DNA of 22,772 bases from Oscillospiraceae bacterium (GTDB lineage Bacteria; Bacillota; Clostridia; Oscillospirales; Ruminococcaceae), in assembly GCA_020024185.1 (NCBI GenBank), contig JAHHUD010000020.1, forward strand, positions 1-22,772. Direction: 5' to 3'. The position numbers and the translations under genes were made by a program. The stretch's first letter is position 1. Each line of letters begins with the position of its first letter. The notes under the pieces were generated by a model, which saw only the letters and a program-made list of their open reading frames with translations, did not search any database and was not told the DNA's origin. Below are positions 7,103-14,454 of this stretch, piece by piece.

Positions 7103-7131
7103 TTGTTTTTTTAATTTATATATGGTATATT
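7103..7131 (+). promoter_or_regulatory. Promoter of the DUF1461-like membrane protein gene
   Basis: TTGTTT (7103-7108), a 17-bp spacer and TATATT (7126-7131) preceded by an extended -10 TGG. The start codon is about 85 bases downstream. Confidence 0.6.
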
Positions 7132-7216
7132 TTGATTATAATAGTTTCGTTAAATTATATCGCACAATATTGAAAAATATCCCTTGTATAAATTTTTAAT
7201 AAAAGGAAATATAATT

Positions 7217-7891
7217 ATGAAAAAAATTGTATACAATCTTATTCTTCCAACAGCATTTATTGCAGCATTGCTTTCTTCTATTATAGCTGTAAGTTTAAAC
7301 AGAAATTTCTATGACAAACAATATACACATCAGCATACAGCAGAATTTATTGGTATAAGCCATGAAAATCTTATGCTTGTAACCGACCAACTTTTAGATT
7401 ATATATGCAATAAGGCTGAAAATATTGATATGCAGTATGATGTAAATGGCATAAAAACAGAAATTTTTGACGAAAACGAAAAATTGCACATGATTGATGT
7501 TCAAAAGTTATTTATGAATGTTATTTATATAAATATAATTCTTATATCATTTGTAATTATATCTTCTGTCTGTCTTATAAAATTTGACGGTTTTAAAACT
7601 TTTAGAACTACTTTGAGAAAAAAATATAAATATTCCATTATAAGTCTTGCAGTTTTTTCAGTTATCTTAATCTTTATTTTCACCACTAATTTTGACTTAT
7701 TTTGGACTTATTTTCACCGTATATTATTCACAAATGATTTATGGCTTTTAGACCCTGCCGTAAGCATTATGATAAATATGTTCCCTCTCAAATTTTTTAT
7801 AAATATGTGTTTCACTATTCTTTGTACTTTTGTTATAATTTGTATTTTTATATACATACTTCTTATTGATAAAATAAGATTAAAAAAATAA
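7217..7891 (+). CDS. DUF1461-like (TIGR01906-type) integral membrane protein
   Basis: 224 residues from ATG 7217, chosen because AAAAGGAAA (7201-7209) precedes it; the frame is open 11 codons further upstream without a ribosome site. One helix lies at the N-terminus (about 5-27). A soluble extracytoplasmic segment of about 70 residues follows, containing NLMLVTDQLLDYI and HMIDVQKLF. Three further helices are at about 92-113, 127-147 and 185-212, with FHRILFTNDLWLLDP between the last two. This layout, including the conserved H-D pair before helix 2 and F-x-R-I-x-F-x-N-D-x-W-x-L-D, resembles my memory of the DUF1461 family. The function is unknown. It appears monocistronic. Confidence 0.7.
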   Translation: MKKIVYNLILPTAFIAALLSSIIAVSLNRNFYDKQYTHQHTAEFIGISHENLMLVTDQLLDYICNKAENIDMQYDVNGIKTEIFDENEKLHMIDVQKLFMNVIYINIILISFVIISSVCLIKFDGFKTFRTTLRKKYKYSIISLAVFSVILIFIFTTNFDLFWTYFHRILFTNDLWLLDPAVSIMINMFPLKFFINMCFTILCTFVIICIFIYILLIDKIRLKK

Positions 7892-8067
7892 CTATTATAT
7901 TAAATTTTGTATATTTATAAAATCAGCATAACATACAATCTATTTATAAAAGATAAAAAAAGTGTTGATTAAAAAATTAAATACAAGTTTATATCAGTGT
8001 ACATTGATGAAAATTTTACCACAAATACTGTACAGCTTAGTTCAAATACAATATAGATATAAAACAA
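7892..8067. other. AT-rich intergenic stretch without a visible gene
   Basis: Between the membrane protein gene and the terminator shared with htrA. I see no ribosome binding site plus open frame and no clear hairpin here. Confidence 0.5.
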
Positions 8068-8100
8068 AAAACAGCAGTTAAAATATATAACTGCTGTTTT
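8068..8100. terminator. Bidirectional terminator after htrA
   Basis: AAAACAGCAGTTA (8068-8080) pairs perfectly with TAACTGCTGTTTT (8088-8100) across 7 nt. T-rich tails are present on both strands, so it can serve both htrA (minus) and the convergent membrane protein gene (plus). Confidence 0.85.
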
Positions 8101-8116
8101 ATTTTTATAATAACTT

Positions 8117-9271
8117 TTATTCAACAGATTCCATTAAAATAACATCAACTGAGAATTTTTGGTCTGTTTCTGCACGATAAATTACAAGATTAAATATATC
8201 ACCAGGTGAGTATTTATCAAGCTCTGCAAGCAAATCATCAGCCTTAGAAATAACTACACCATTTGCTTCAATAATAACATCTCTTGTTCTTACACCTTTT
8301 TTTAGAAGGTCACTTGTTTGGTCTATATCAGCAATAAATACACCTTTGCTTGGAAGACCGTTTACAGGTCCATTAGATTCATTAAGTTCAACAATAGAAA
8401 CACCCAAAACTGCTCTGCCCACAACATAACCGTGCTGAATAATGCTTTCTATAATTGGTACAGCTTCTGAAATTGGAATTGAAAATCCGATACCTTCAAA
8501 GTTTACATCTGCAATTTTTGAACTGTTTATACCTATAACCTGACCAAATCGATTTATAAGTGGACCGCCGGAGTTACCTGGGTTTATAGCTGCGTCAACC
8601 TGAATAAGTTTAAGACTTCTTGCACCTTCGCCAAGGTCTCTGTCTAAACCGGAAATAATACCTTGTGTTATTGTGCTTGAAAGTCCGCCTGCGTTACCAA
8701 TAGCAACAACTCTTTCACCTTGTTTAAGCTGTTTGGAATCTCCAAACTCTGCCGGAATAAGACCTTTTTTCTCAACTTTAACAACAGCAAGGTCTGTTAT
8801 TTTATCCATACCTATAATTTTACCACGAGCATTTGAGCCGTCTTCAAAAACAACATTAACACTTGTACCGCCTTCAACAACGTGTGCATTTGTAATAATA
8901 TATCCGTCATCTGTCATCACAATACCAGTACCAGAACCAATTGGTGAGATAGCTTGATTTCCGTATACATTTATACTTACAACAGAAGGGTTAACCTTTT
9001 CATAAATATCAGTTGTTTCAAAACCTCCGTCTTTAATTTCCGGAGTCGGAGTAAGTTTCAAAATACCTTTTGCGTCTGTATTTAAATTTCCTTTATTTTG
9101 TTTTTCGTTTTCTGAAACTGTTATCCCAAACTTATTTGCAAATCTATCCAAAGAACCATTTTTTCTAAGTACACTATTTCCAAAAGTAAATCCGCTGCCT
9201 ATACTTATTGCCAAAATTGCCACTGTTAATATAATTATTGGCAATTTACTTTTTTTATTATTTGGTGTCAT
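8117..9271 (-). CDS. HtrA/DegP-like membrane-anchored serine protease with PDZ domain
   Basis: 384 residues. A cytosolic basic N-tip and one membrane helix (about 10-31) anchor the protease outside the membrane. A linker of about 55 residues leads to the trypsin-like domain (about 85-265) with the full triad: His130 in NAHVVEGG, Asp160 in TDLAVVKV and Ser234 in GNSGGPL. One C-terminal PDZ domain (about 285-380) carries GVFIADIDQTSDLLKKGVRTRDVI. Such proteases degrade misfolded exported proteins. ATG 9271 follows AAGGAGAAA. The histidine kinase gene lies 149 bp upstream on the same strand with no terminator between, so the two may share transcripts. A TTGTGA-N10-TCACAA element sits in that gap. 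Confidence 0.93.
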   Translation of the reverse strand: MTPNNKKSKLPIIILTVAILAISIGSGFTFGNSVLRKNGSLDRFANKFGITVSENEKQNKGNLNTDAKGILKLTPTPEIKDGGFETTDIYEKVNPSVVSINVYGNQAISPIGSGTGIVMTDDGYIITNAHVVEGGTSVNVVFEDGSNARGKIIGMDKITDLAVVKVEKKGLIPAEFGDSKQLKQGERVVAIGNAGGLSSTITQGIISGLDRDLGEGARSLKLIQVDAAINPGNSGGPLINRFGQVIGINSSKIADVNFEGIGFSIPISEAVPIIESIIQHGYVVGRAVLGVSIVELNESNGPVNGLPSKGVFIADIDQTSDLLKKGVRTRDVIIEANGVVISKADDLLAELDKYSPGDIFNLVIYRAETDQKFSVDVILMESVE

Positions 9272-9344
9272 AACTATTTTCTCCTTGAGAAATTTTATTT
9301 TTTGGTTTTTTCACATTTTATATGCTTTAAATGATAAATTTAAT

Positions 9345-9366
9345 TTGTGAAAATTTTTTGTCACAA
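9345..9366. promoter_or_regulatory. Candidate operator upstream of htrA (TTGTGA-N10-TCACAA)
   Basis: Six-bp inverted arms TTGTGA (9345-9350) and TCACAA (9361-9366) are separated by 10 bp. A third half-site, TTTTCACA, lies at 9308-9315, closer to the htrA start. The position between the kinase gene and htrA fits an operator for htrA, but the arms are short and the region is AT-rich. Confidence 0.35.
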
Positions 9367-9420
9367 TATATTTTTTCTCATTTATTTCATATTTTCTGCA
9401 AAAATCCTATTTTTAACAAT

Positions 9421-10947
9421 TTATTTTTTTGTTTTATTTTTATTCTTATTTTTATTATTTTGTTCTTTTAATGATTTTTTGTTTTTATCGTTTGTATTCT
9501 TTTTTGATTTATCAGCTTTTTCACCTTTGTCTGATGGCAAAGTAAATATAAACTCTGTGTATTCGCCTTGAATACTTTCTACAAAGATTTCTCCGCCACT
9601 TCTTTGCACCAATGTTTTTGCAATATAAAGACCGATACCTGCACCTTTTGTATGCACACTTCGGCTTGCATCTGCTTTATAGAAACGTTCAAATACATAA
9701 GGCAACGCCTCTTTTGATATACCCGAGCCAGAGTTTCTTATTTTTACAGTTACATAATCTCCATTTTCTGTAACATTAAAAGAAATATATCCACCATTTT
9801 GCGTAAACTTTAAAGCGTTATCAACAATATTATACACAACTTGATGAATAATATCCTGGTCTGCCAAAACATTAATTCTTTGTGGCTCAAAACCTCTTAC
9901 AGAAATATTTGCATTTTCAATTCTTCCTTCAAATGCAAAAGCAACAGCAGAAATTGTATCCCAGATATTATATTTTTTTACATTCATTATAAATTCGCCA
10001 CTATCCAGTTTGGATATATCAAGCATACTGTTTGTAAGTCTTGCAAGGCGACCTATTTCATCACTGACAATTTTTAAATATGTTGGTTCTTTATCCGGTG
10101 GAATTGTACCGTCAATAATACCGTCAACAAATCCTTTTATACTTGTCATAGGTGTTCTTAGCTCATGTGCAATATTTGCAACAAAGTTTGAGCGTGATGT
10201 TTCATTATTTTCTGCAAAAGTTGCCATATTATTAAATGTATATGCAAGGTGTGCAACTTCATCATCACCCTCAACTACTGCACGTGCAGAAAAATCTCCC
10301 TGACTAAATCTTTTTGCTGCCTCTGTTATATTTCTAAGAGGTGTTGTAAGACGGCTTGTAACCGCCAAAGAAACAATACTTGAAATAAGTATCATAACAC
10401 TTGCAGAAAGCAAAAATGTTGTCAGCAGTGCATTTGTAAATATCAATATTGTCACAGCACTGCTTGCAACAAAAATATATCCTGTAATTACATCATCGTT
10501 TCTTATGGCCTTGCCAACAGCGTAATAGTTATCCCCTGCAAGTTTTGTAAAAGCATCTGTAAGTCTAACAGCTTGGTCTTGTTCGTCGCTAAGTTTCAAA
10601 ATATCGTCTGGAACAATATTTCTTATTGTTTTACAGAAATTTTCATCTGTGCTTGCAACAACATTTCCTCTTACATCTGTCACCAAAACTATTGTCTGTG
10701 TTGTATGGCTTATAAGCTTCAAGTTTTCTCTTAAAGGGTCATAGTCTTTTATTTTTGATACATTTCCTTGATAGGTTACTTGCAAATTATCCTCAACACT
10801 CTCAACACACAAATTTAAAATGTTCAGTCTGTCGCTTTCAAAATAACGGTTTGCAAACATCATAAATATTATGCCCAAAATGCCAACACTTACAAGTATA
10901 AGCATACTTATGGCACTAAAAAAACGAGAAGCAATTGTCTTATTCAT
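9421..10947 (-). CDS. Membrane sensor histidine kinase (HAMP-HisKA-HATPase)
   Basis: 508 residues. Helix 1 is at about 10-32, followed by an extracytoplasmic sensor domain of about 135 residues and helix 2 at about 165-196. A HAMP linker spans about 197-250. In HisKA the phospho-accepting His261 lies in FVANIAHELRTPMTSI. The HATPase_c domain has the N-box VVYNIVDNALKF, G1 RNSGSGI, the F-box YVFERFYKAD and G2 GAGIGLYIAK. An unusual Lys/Asn-rich tail of about 35 residues ends the protein. No response regulator is adjacent: the upstream genes are nfeD and stomatin. Proximity to htrA recalls B. subtilis CssS, which controls htrA in response to secretion stress; that link is inference. ATG 10947 follows AAAGGAA. 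Confidence 0.93.
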   Translation of the reverse strand: MNKTIASRFFSAISMLILVSVGILGIIFMMFANRYFESDRLNILNLCVESVEDNLQVTYQGNVSKIKDYDPLRENLKLISHTTQTIVLVTDVRGNVVASTDENFCKTIRNIVPDDILKLSDEQDQAVRLTDAFTKLAGDNYYAVGKAIRNDDVITGYIFVASSAVTILIFTNALLTTFLLSASVMILISSIVSLAVTSRLTTPLRNITEAAKRFSQGDFSARAVVEGDDEVAHLAYTFNNMATFAENNETSRSNFVANIAHELRTPMTSIKGFVDGIIDGTIPPDKEPTYLKIVSDEIGRLARLTNSMLDISKLDSGEFIMNVKKYNIWDTISAVAFAFEGRIENANISVRGFEPQRINVLADQDIIHQVVYNIVDNALKFTQNGGYISFNVTENGDYVTVKIRNSGSGISKEALPYVFERFYKADASRSVHTKGAGIGLYIAKTLVQRSGGEIFVESIQGEYTEFIFTLPSDKGEKADKSKKNTNDKNKKSLKEQNNKNKNKNKTKK

Positions 10948-10976
10948 ATTATATTCCTTTATGTTTTACTCTTAAC

Positions 10977-10992
10977 TCATAGTTAACTATGA
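10977..10992. promoter_or_regulatory. 16-bp palindrome in the kinase leader, candidate operator
   Basis: TCATAGTTAACTATGA is a perfect 16-bp palindrome 29 bp before the kinase start. It is flanked by a further TTAAC/GTTAA pair offset by one base. A TATAAT on the minus strand lies further upstream, so a dimeric regulator bound here would sit just downstream of the promoter. Confidence 0.5.
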
Positions 10993-11061
10993 TGTTAATA
11001 ACATTATAATATAATATTATTAATATTTAAAGTACAGACCATTATAATTTATATTTTAGAC

Positions 11062-11090
11062 AAAAAAACTCCCGACATTTTTGTCGGGAG
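11062..11090 (-). terminator. Terminator of the nfeD-stomatin unit
   Basis: CTCCCGACA (11069-11077) and TGTCGGGAG (11082-11090) form a 9-bp GC-rich stem. On the minus strand it is followed by seven T (A-run 11062-11068), immediately after the stomatin stop. Confidence 0.9.
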
Positions 11091-11097
11091 CAATGTT

Positions 11098-12009
11098 TTA
11101 TTGTTTTGTAAGTTCCTGAACACTTGTGATAAGACCAGATAAATTCTGAATTTCACTTGGAATAATAATTTTTGTAGCTTTACCGTCAGCAACTTTCTGT
11201 AATGCTTCAAGACTCTTAAGTGTAAGAACTTGGTTTGATGGGCCTGATTCATTAAGCAATGTAATACTGTCTGCCAAAGCTTTTTGCACTGTCATAATAG
11301 CCATAGCTTCACCTTCAGCTTCACGTATTTTTTGTTCCTTAACAGCGTCAGCACGGAGAATAGCAGATTGTTTTTCAGCTTCTGCACGAAGAATAGCAGA
11401 TTCTTTTTCACCTTCTGCAACAAGAATTTGACTGCGTTTTTCACCTTCTGCACGAAGAATACTTTCACGGCGTTCACGTTCTGCCTTCATCTGTTTTTCC
11501 ATAGCGTCTTGAATTTCGCTTGGTGGAATAATGTTTTTAAGTTCAACACGATTTACTTTGATACCCCAACGGTCTGTGGATTCGTCCAAAAGACTTGTTA
11601 TCTGAGAGTTGATTGTATCACGGCTTGTAAGTGTGTGGTCAAGCTCCAAATCACCGATTATATTACGAAGTGTTGTTGCTGTAAGATTTTCAATAGCGTT
11701 TATTGGTCTTTCAACTCCGTAAGTAAATAATTTTGGGTCTGTTACTTGGAAGAACACAACTGTATCTATTTGCATAGTAACATTATCACGTGTGATAACT
11801 GGCTGTGGTGGAAAATCTACAACCTGTTCTTTCAAAGAAACTTTCTTTGCAACACGAGATACAAACGGAATTTTGAAATGAAATCCTGCGTTCCAAACAG
11901 AATCAAAAATGCCAAAACGTTCAATAACATAAGCGTGTGCCTGAGGAACGATTATTACATTTGTTGCAATAATAACTATAATTAAAATAGCAATAATAAA
12001 GTATATCAT
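11098..12009 (-). CDS. SPFH/stomatin-prohibitin family membrane protein
   Basis: 303 residues. An N-terminal helix (about 1-20) is followed by an SPFH domain with the family start VPQAHAYVIERFGIF, LKEQVVDFPPQPVITRDNV and TLRNIIGDLELDHTLTSRD. A long Glu/Lys/Ala-rich coiled coil follows (about 175-250), built from repeated R/V-AEGEK/AEAEK units; the repetition is visible in the DNA at about 11335-11470. Such proteins form membrane-associated oligomers, often with NfeD. ATG 12009 follows AAAGGAGA, 14 nt after the nfeD stop, so the two form an operon. This is the QmcA/paraslipin-like branch; the substrate or partner is unknown beyond NfeD. Confidence 0.92.
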   Translation of the reverse strand: MIYFIIAILIIVIIATNVIIVPQAHAYVIERFGIFDSVWNAGFHFKIPFVSRVAKKVSLKEQVVDFPPQPVITRDNVTMQIDTVVFFQVTDPKLFTYGVERPINAIENLTATTLRNIIGDLELDHTLTSRDTINSQITSLLDESTDRWGIKVNRVELKNIIPPSEIQDAMEKQMKAERERRESILRAEGEKRSQILVAEGEKESAILRAEAEKQSAILRADAVKEQKIREAEGEAMAIMTVQKALADSITLLNESGPSNQVLTLKSLEALQKVADGKATKIIIPSEIQNLSGLITSVQELTKQ

Positions 12010-12023
12010 ATATTATCTCCTTT

Positions 12024-12461
12024 CTATACTTTAACTTCTTGTTTTTTTACAATAAGGGATACTCCCTCAATTTTTACAATATCACATTTTTCCCCAACGG
12101 AGATAGTATCTTCTGACTTTATCTGCCACAAAAGTCCATCTGATTTTGCTCTGCCAACAGTTAACGGAGTAACTTCTTCTATAACAACAGCTGTTTTTCC
12201 AATAAGCCTATCCATATTTGTTGGTGTCTTTTTAAGAATTTTTTTTACAAGTATCGGTCTTGTAAAATATAACGTGAGCGCTGTTACAGCAATAAATACA
12301 ATCATCTGCAATACAAAAGCTTCTGGCAAAGCCAAAGAAACTAAAAGAGCTGCAAATGAGCCAATTGCAAACCAAATACTAAATATACTGGTTGTTACTG
12401 CTTCTGCAATTAAAAAGAATATTGCAAGGCCAAGCCACACATATATTATTGTGAATTCCAT
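12024..12461 (-). CDS. Short NfeD-like membrane protein
   Basis: 145 residues. Hydrophobic segments at about 5-27, 30-48 and 50-66 form the membrane part. A C-terminal OB-fold-like domain (about 80-145) contains LIGKTAVVIEEVTPLTVGRAKSDGLLWQI, typical of NfeD, where GxA/G-V at the start of the strand is conserved. It lacks the protease domain of long NfeD proteins. These short forms are usually encoded next to stomatin, as here, and are thought to work with it at the membrane. ATG 12461 is preceded by AAGGAGGG, one of the strongest ribosome sites in the window. Confidence 0.88.
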   Translation of the reverse strand: MEFTIIYVWLGLAIFFLIAEAVTTSIFSIWFAIGSFAALLVSLALPEAFVLQMIVFIAVTALTLYFTRPILVKKILKKTPTNMDRLIGKTAVVIEEVTPLTVGRAKSDGLLWQIKSEDTISVGEKCDIVKIEGVSLIVKKQEVKV

Positions 12462-12483
12462 AACAAACCCTCCTTTTTTTAAT

Positions 12484-12512
12484 ATATTACATCAAAAAAT
12501 TACAAATTTCAA
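12484..12512 (-). promoter_or_regulatory. Promoter of the nfeD-stomatin operon
   Basis: On the minus strand TTGAAA (12507-12512), 17 bp and TAATAT (12484-12489), just upstream of the NfeD ribosome binding site. Confidence 0.6.
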
Positions 12513-12588
12513 CTATTTTTTTCACATAAAAAATTTTTTTATTTGTACAAATTTAATATATTTATTTTAAATATAAATCTTTAACTTT

Positions 12589-13341
12589 TTATAAATCAAT
12601 CTCCAAAGCAACAGGACAATGGTCACTGCCCATAATATCGGATAATATATAGCTGTCTTTTATTTTTTCTTTTATTTTTTCTGAAATAACAAAATAATCT
12701 ATACGCCACCCAATATTTTTTTCTCTTGCCTGACGCATATAGCTCCACCAAGAATATTCCACTTTATCCGGATAAAGATATCTAAAGCTATCCACAAACC
12801 CTGTATTTAAAAGCTTTGTAAATTTTTCTCTTTCTTCATCAGAAAATCCTGCATTTTTTCTGTTTGCCTTTGGATTTTTAAGGTCAATTTCATTATGTGC
12901 CACATTTAAATCGCCACAATATATAACCGGCTTTTTGCTGTTAAGATTATTTATGTATTCTCTGAGGGCATCTTCCCACTGCATACGATAATCAAGTCTT
13001 GCAAGCTCTCTCTGTGCGTTTGGCGTATAAACGTTCAAAAGGTAAAAATTATCATATTCAAGTGTTATCGCTCTGCCCTCTGTGTCATGTTCCGGTATTC
13101 CAATGCCATACTGTACACTTATAGGCTCTTTTTTTGCAAAAATTGCTGTGCCGGAATATCCTTTCTTATTGGCGCTATACCAATATTCATAATATCCTTC
13201 TGGGAAAAATGTCACCTGTTCCGGCTGCAATTTTGTTTCTTGAATAGAGAAAAAGTCTGCATCAAGCTGTTTAAATATATCTCCAAATCCTTTATCAAGG
13301 CAAGCTCTTATTCCGTTTACATTCCATGATATAAATTTCAT
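12589..13341 (-). CDS. xth: Exodeoxyribonuclease III / AP endonuclease
   Basis: A 250-residue enzyme of the ExoIII branch of the EEP superfamily, which cleaves DNA at abasic sites during base excision repair. All family motifs are visible: MKFISWNVNGIRA at the N-terminus, the metal ligand in QETKL, YSGTAIFAK, NVYTPNAQ, the catalytic CGDLNVAHNEID, RIDYFVIS and the C-terminal GSDHCPVALEIDL with the catalytic His. ATG 13341 follows GAAAGGAAA. It lies 66 nt downstream of the YihY-like gene on the same strand with no terminator between, so co-transcription is possible. Confidence 0.95.
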   Translation of the reverse strand: MKFISWNVNGIRACLDKGFGDIFKQLDADFFSIQETKLQPEQVTFFPEGYYEYWYSANKKGYSGTAIFAKKEPISVQYGIGIPEHDTEGRAITLEYDNFYLLNVYTPNAQRELARLDYRMQWEDALREYINNLNSKKPVIYCGDLNVAHNEIDLKNPKANRKNAGFSDEEREKFTKLLNTGFVDSFRYLYPDKVEYSWWSYMRQAREKNIGWRIDYFVISEKIKEKIKDSYILSDIMGSDHCPVALEIDL

Positions 13342-13407
13342 ATTTTGAATTTCCTTTCTATTTTATTCTTATATTACTATTTTTATGCTATTTTTTCGGT
13401 GATTTTT

Positions 13408-14244
13408 TCACATTAGTTTATATCCGTTTGCTCTTATTTTATTGAATAATGCACCACATAAAATAATATTCATACACATATAAAGCCAAAGCATAAACAG
13501 CATAACAGCACCCAAAGAACCATAAATAGATGAATACTTGGAAAAATATCTTATATAAATAGAATATCCATAAGAATATACAATCCATCCGCCAGAGGCT
13601 ATAAATGCCCCCGGAAGATGATTTTTTAGTTTTAATTCACTTCTTGTAAGGGTTGCATAAGCCAAAGCAAATAAAAAAGCAAATGCAAAGAAAAATATAA
13701 TATTTCTCATATTTATCAATGTGAGTATAAAATCTGCCTTATGTCCTAAAAATGTTTCTACAAGATTTTGGATTGGCTCTGTAAAAACAAGTATAACCAT
13801 AGAAACCAAAGCAATTAATACCATAACTATGGTATATATTGCGCTTATTATTGCAAATTGAAAAAAATTATAATTATCCTCATTGTCGTATATTGCATTA
13901 AGCCCACTGCCAATGCTCCTTACACCTTTTGTAGATGCCCATATAAGAAATATCATAGTAATTGATGCAAGCGGTATAGTTGAATGATTTAAAATTTCCT
14001 GAAAAAATTTTAAAACTGTTACCCTTGCACTGTCTATAAATATATCTGAAAGGAAATCATTCACCATAGTTATTTCAAAAGGAAAAAGATATCCAAACAT
14101 TATAATACCAAGCATAACTGTTGGCACAGCAGAAAATATAAAAAAGAAGGCTGCTTGTGCTGAATATGCTTGTATATGACAATCCTGATACAGTTTGTTT
14201 AATTTTTCTCCATAATCAATAATGTTTTTTATCTTGTCTTTCAA
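13408..14244 (-). CDS. YihY/BrkB-family integral membrane protein
   Basis: A 278-residue protein with six hydrophobic segments at about 28-52, 92-108, 128-155, 172-195, 210-232 and 243-265. Family signatures include the N-terminal AYSAQAAFFFIFSAVPTVMLGI, WASTKGVRSIGSGLNAIYDNED and SIYGSLGAVMLFMLWLYMCMNIILCGALFN. The family was once proposed to be ribonuclease BN, a label since withdrawn; its function is not settled. The start is TTG at 14244, supported by GAGGTGAT at proper spacing and by no better ATG upstream. A TATAAT (14262-14267, minus) lies just upstream. Confidence 0.9.
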   Translation of the reverse strand: MKDKIKNIIDYGEKLNKLYQDCHIQAYSAQAAFFFIFSAVPTVMLGIIMFGYLFPFEITMVNDFLSDIFIDSARVTVLKFFQEILNHSTIPLASITMIFLIWASTKGVRSIGSGLNAIYDNEDNYNFFQFAIISAIYTIVMVLIALVSMVILVFTEPIQNLVETFLGHKADFILTLINMRNIIFFFAFAFLFALAYATLTRSELKLKNHLPGAFIASGGWIVYSYGYSIYIRYFSKYSSIYGSLGAVMLFMLWLYMCMNIILCGALFNKIRANGYKLM

Positions 14245-14382
14245 AATATCACCTCTATATTATTATACTATATTTTCTTATTTTTTTACTTGTCAGTTAT
14301 TATAATATATAAAAAAAATATATGAATATGAATATTGCGTAAAATATAAATTATATACCATATTATGTTAAAAAATTAAAGA

Positions 14383-14408
14383 GACTATTGATAAAATCAT
14401 CAATAGTC
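14383..14408 (-). terminator. Terminator of the flavin reductase gene
   Basis: GACTATTGAT (14383-14392) pairs with ATCAATAGTC (14399-14408). On the minus strand a T-rich tract follows. It lies 46 nt after the reductase stop. Confidence 0.7.
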
Positions 14409-14454
14409 CCTTTTAAATTTATAGTTATAGATTATATTTTATATTAAAACATAA

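Noticed and set aside
9345..9366. CRP/FNR site
   Set aside because: The half-sites are 10 bp apart instead of the 4-6 bp spacing of CRP/FNR boxes; it is reported only as a generic candidate operator.
11284..11730. Phe/Thr/Cys-rich open frame on the plus strand opposite stomatin
   Set aside because: Its repetitive sequence is the antisense image of the AEGEK coiled-coil repeats.
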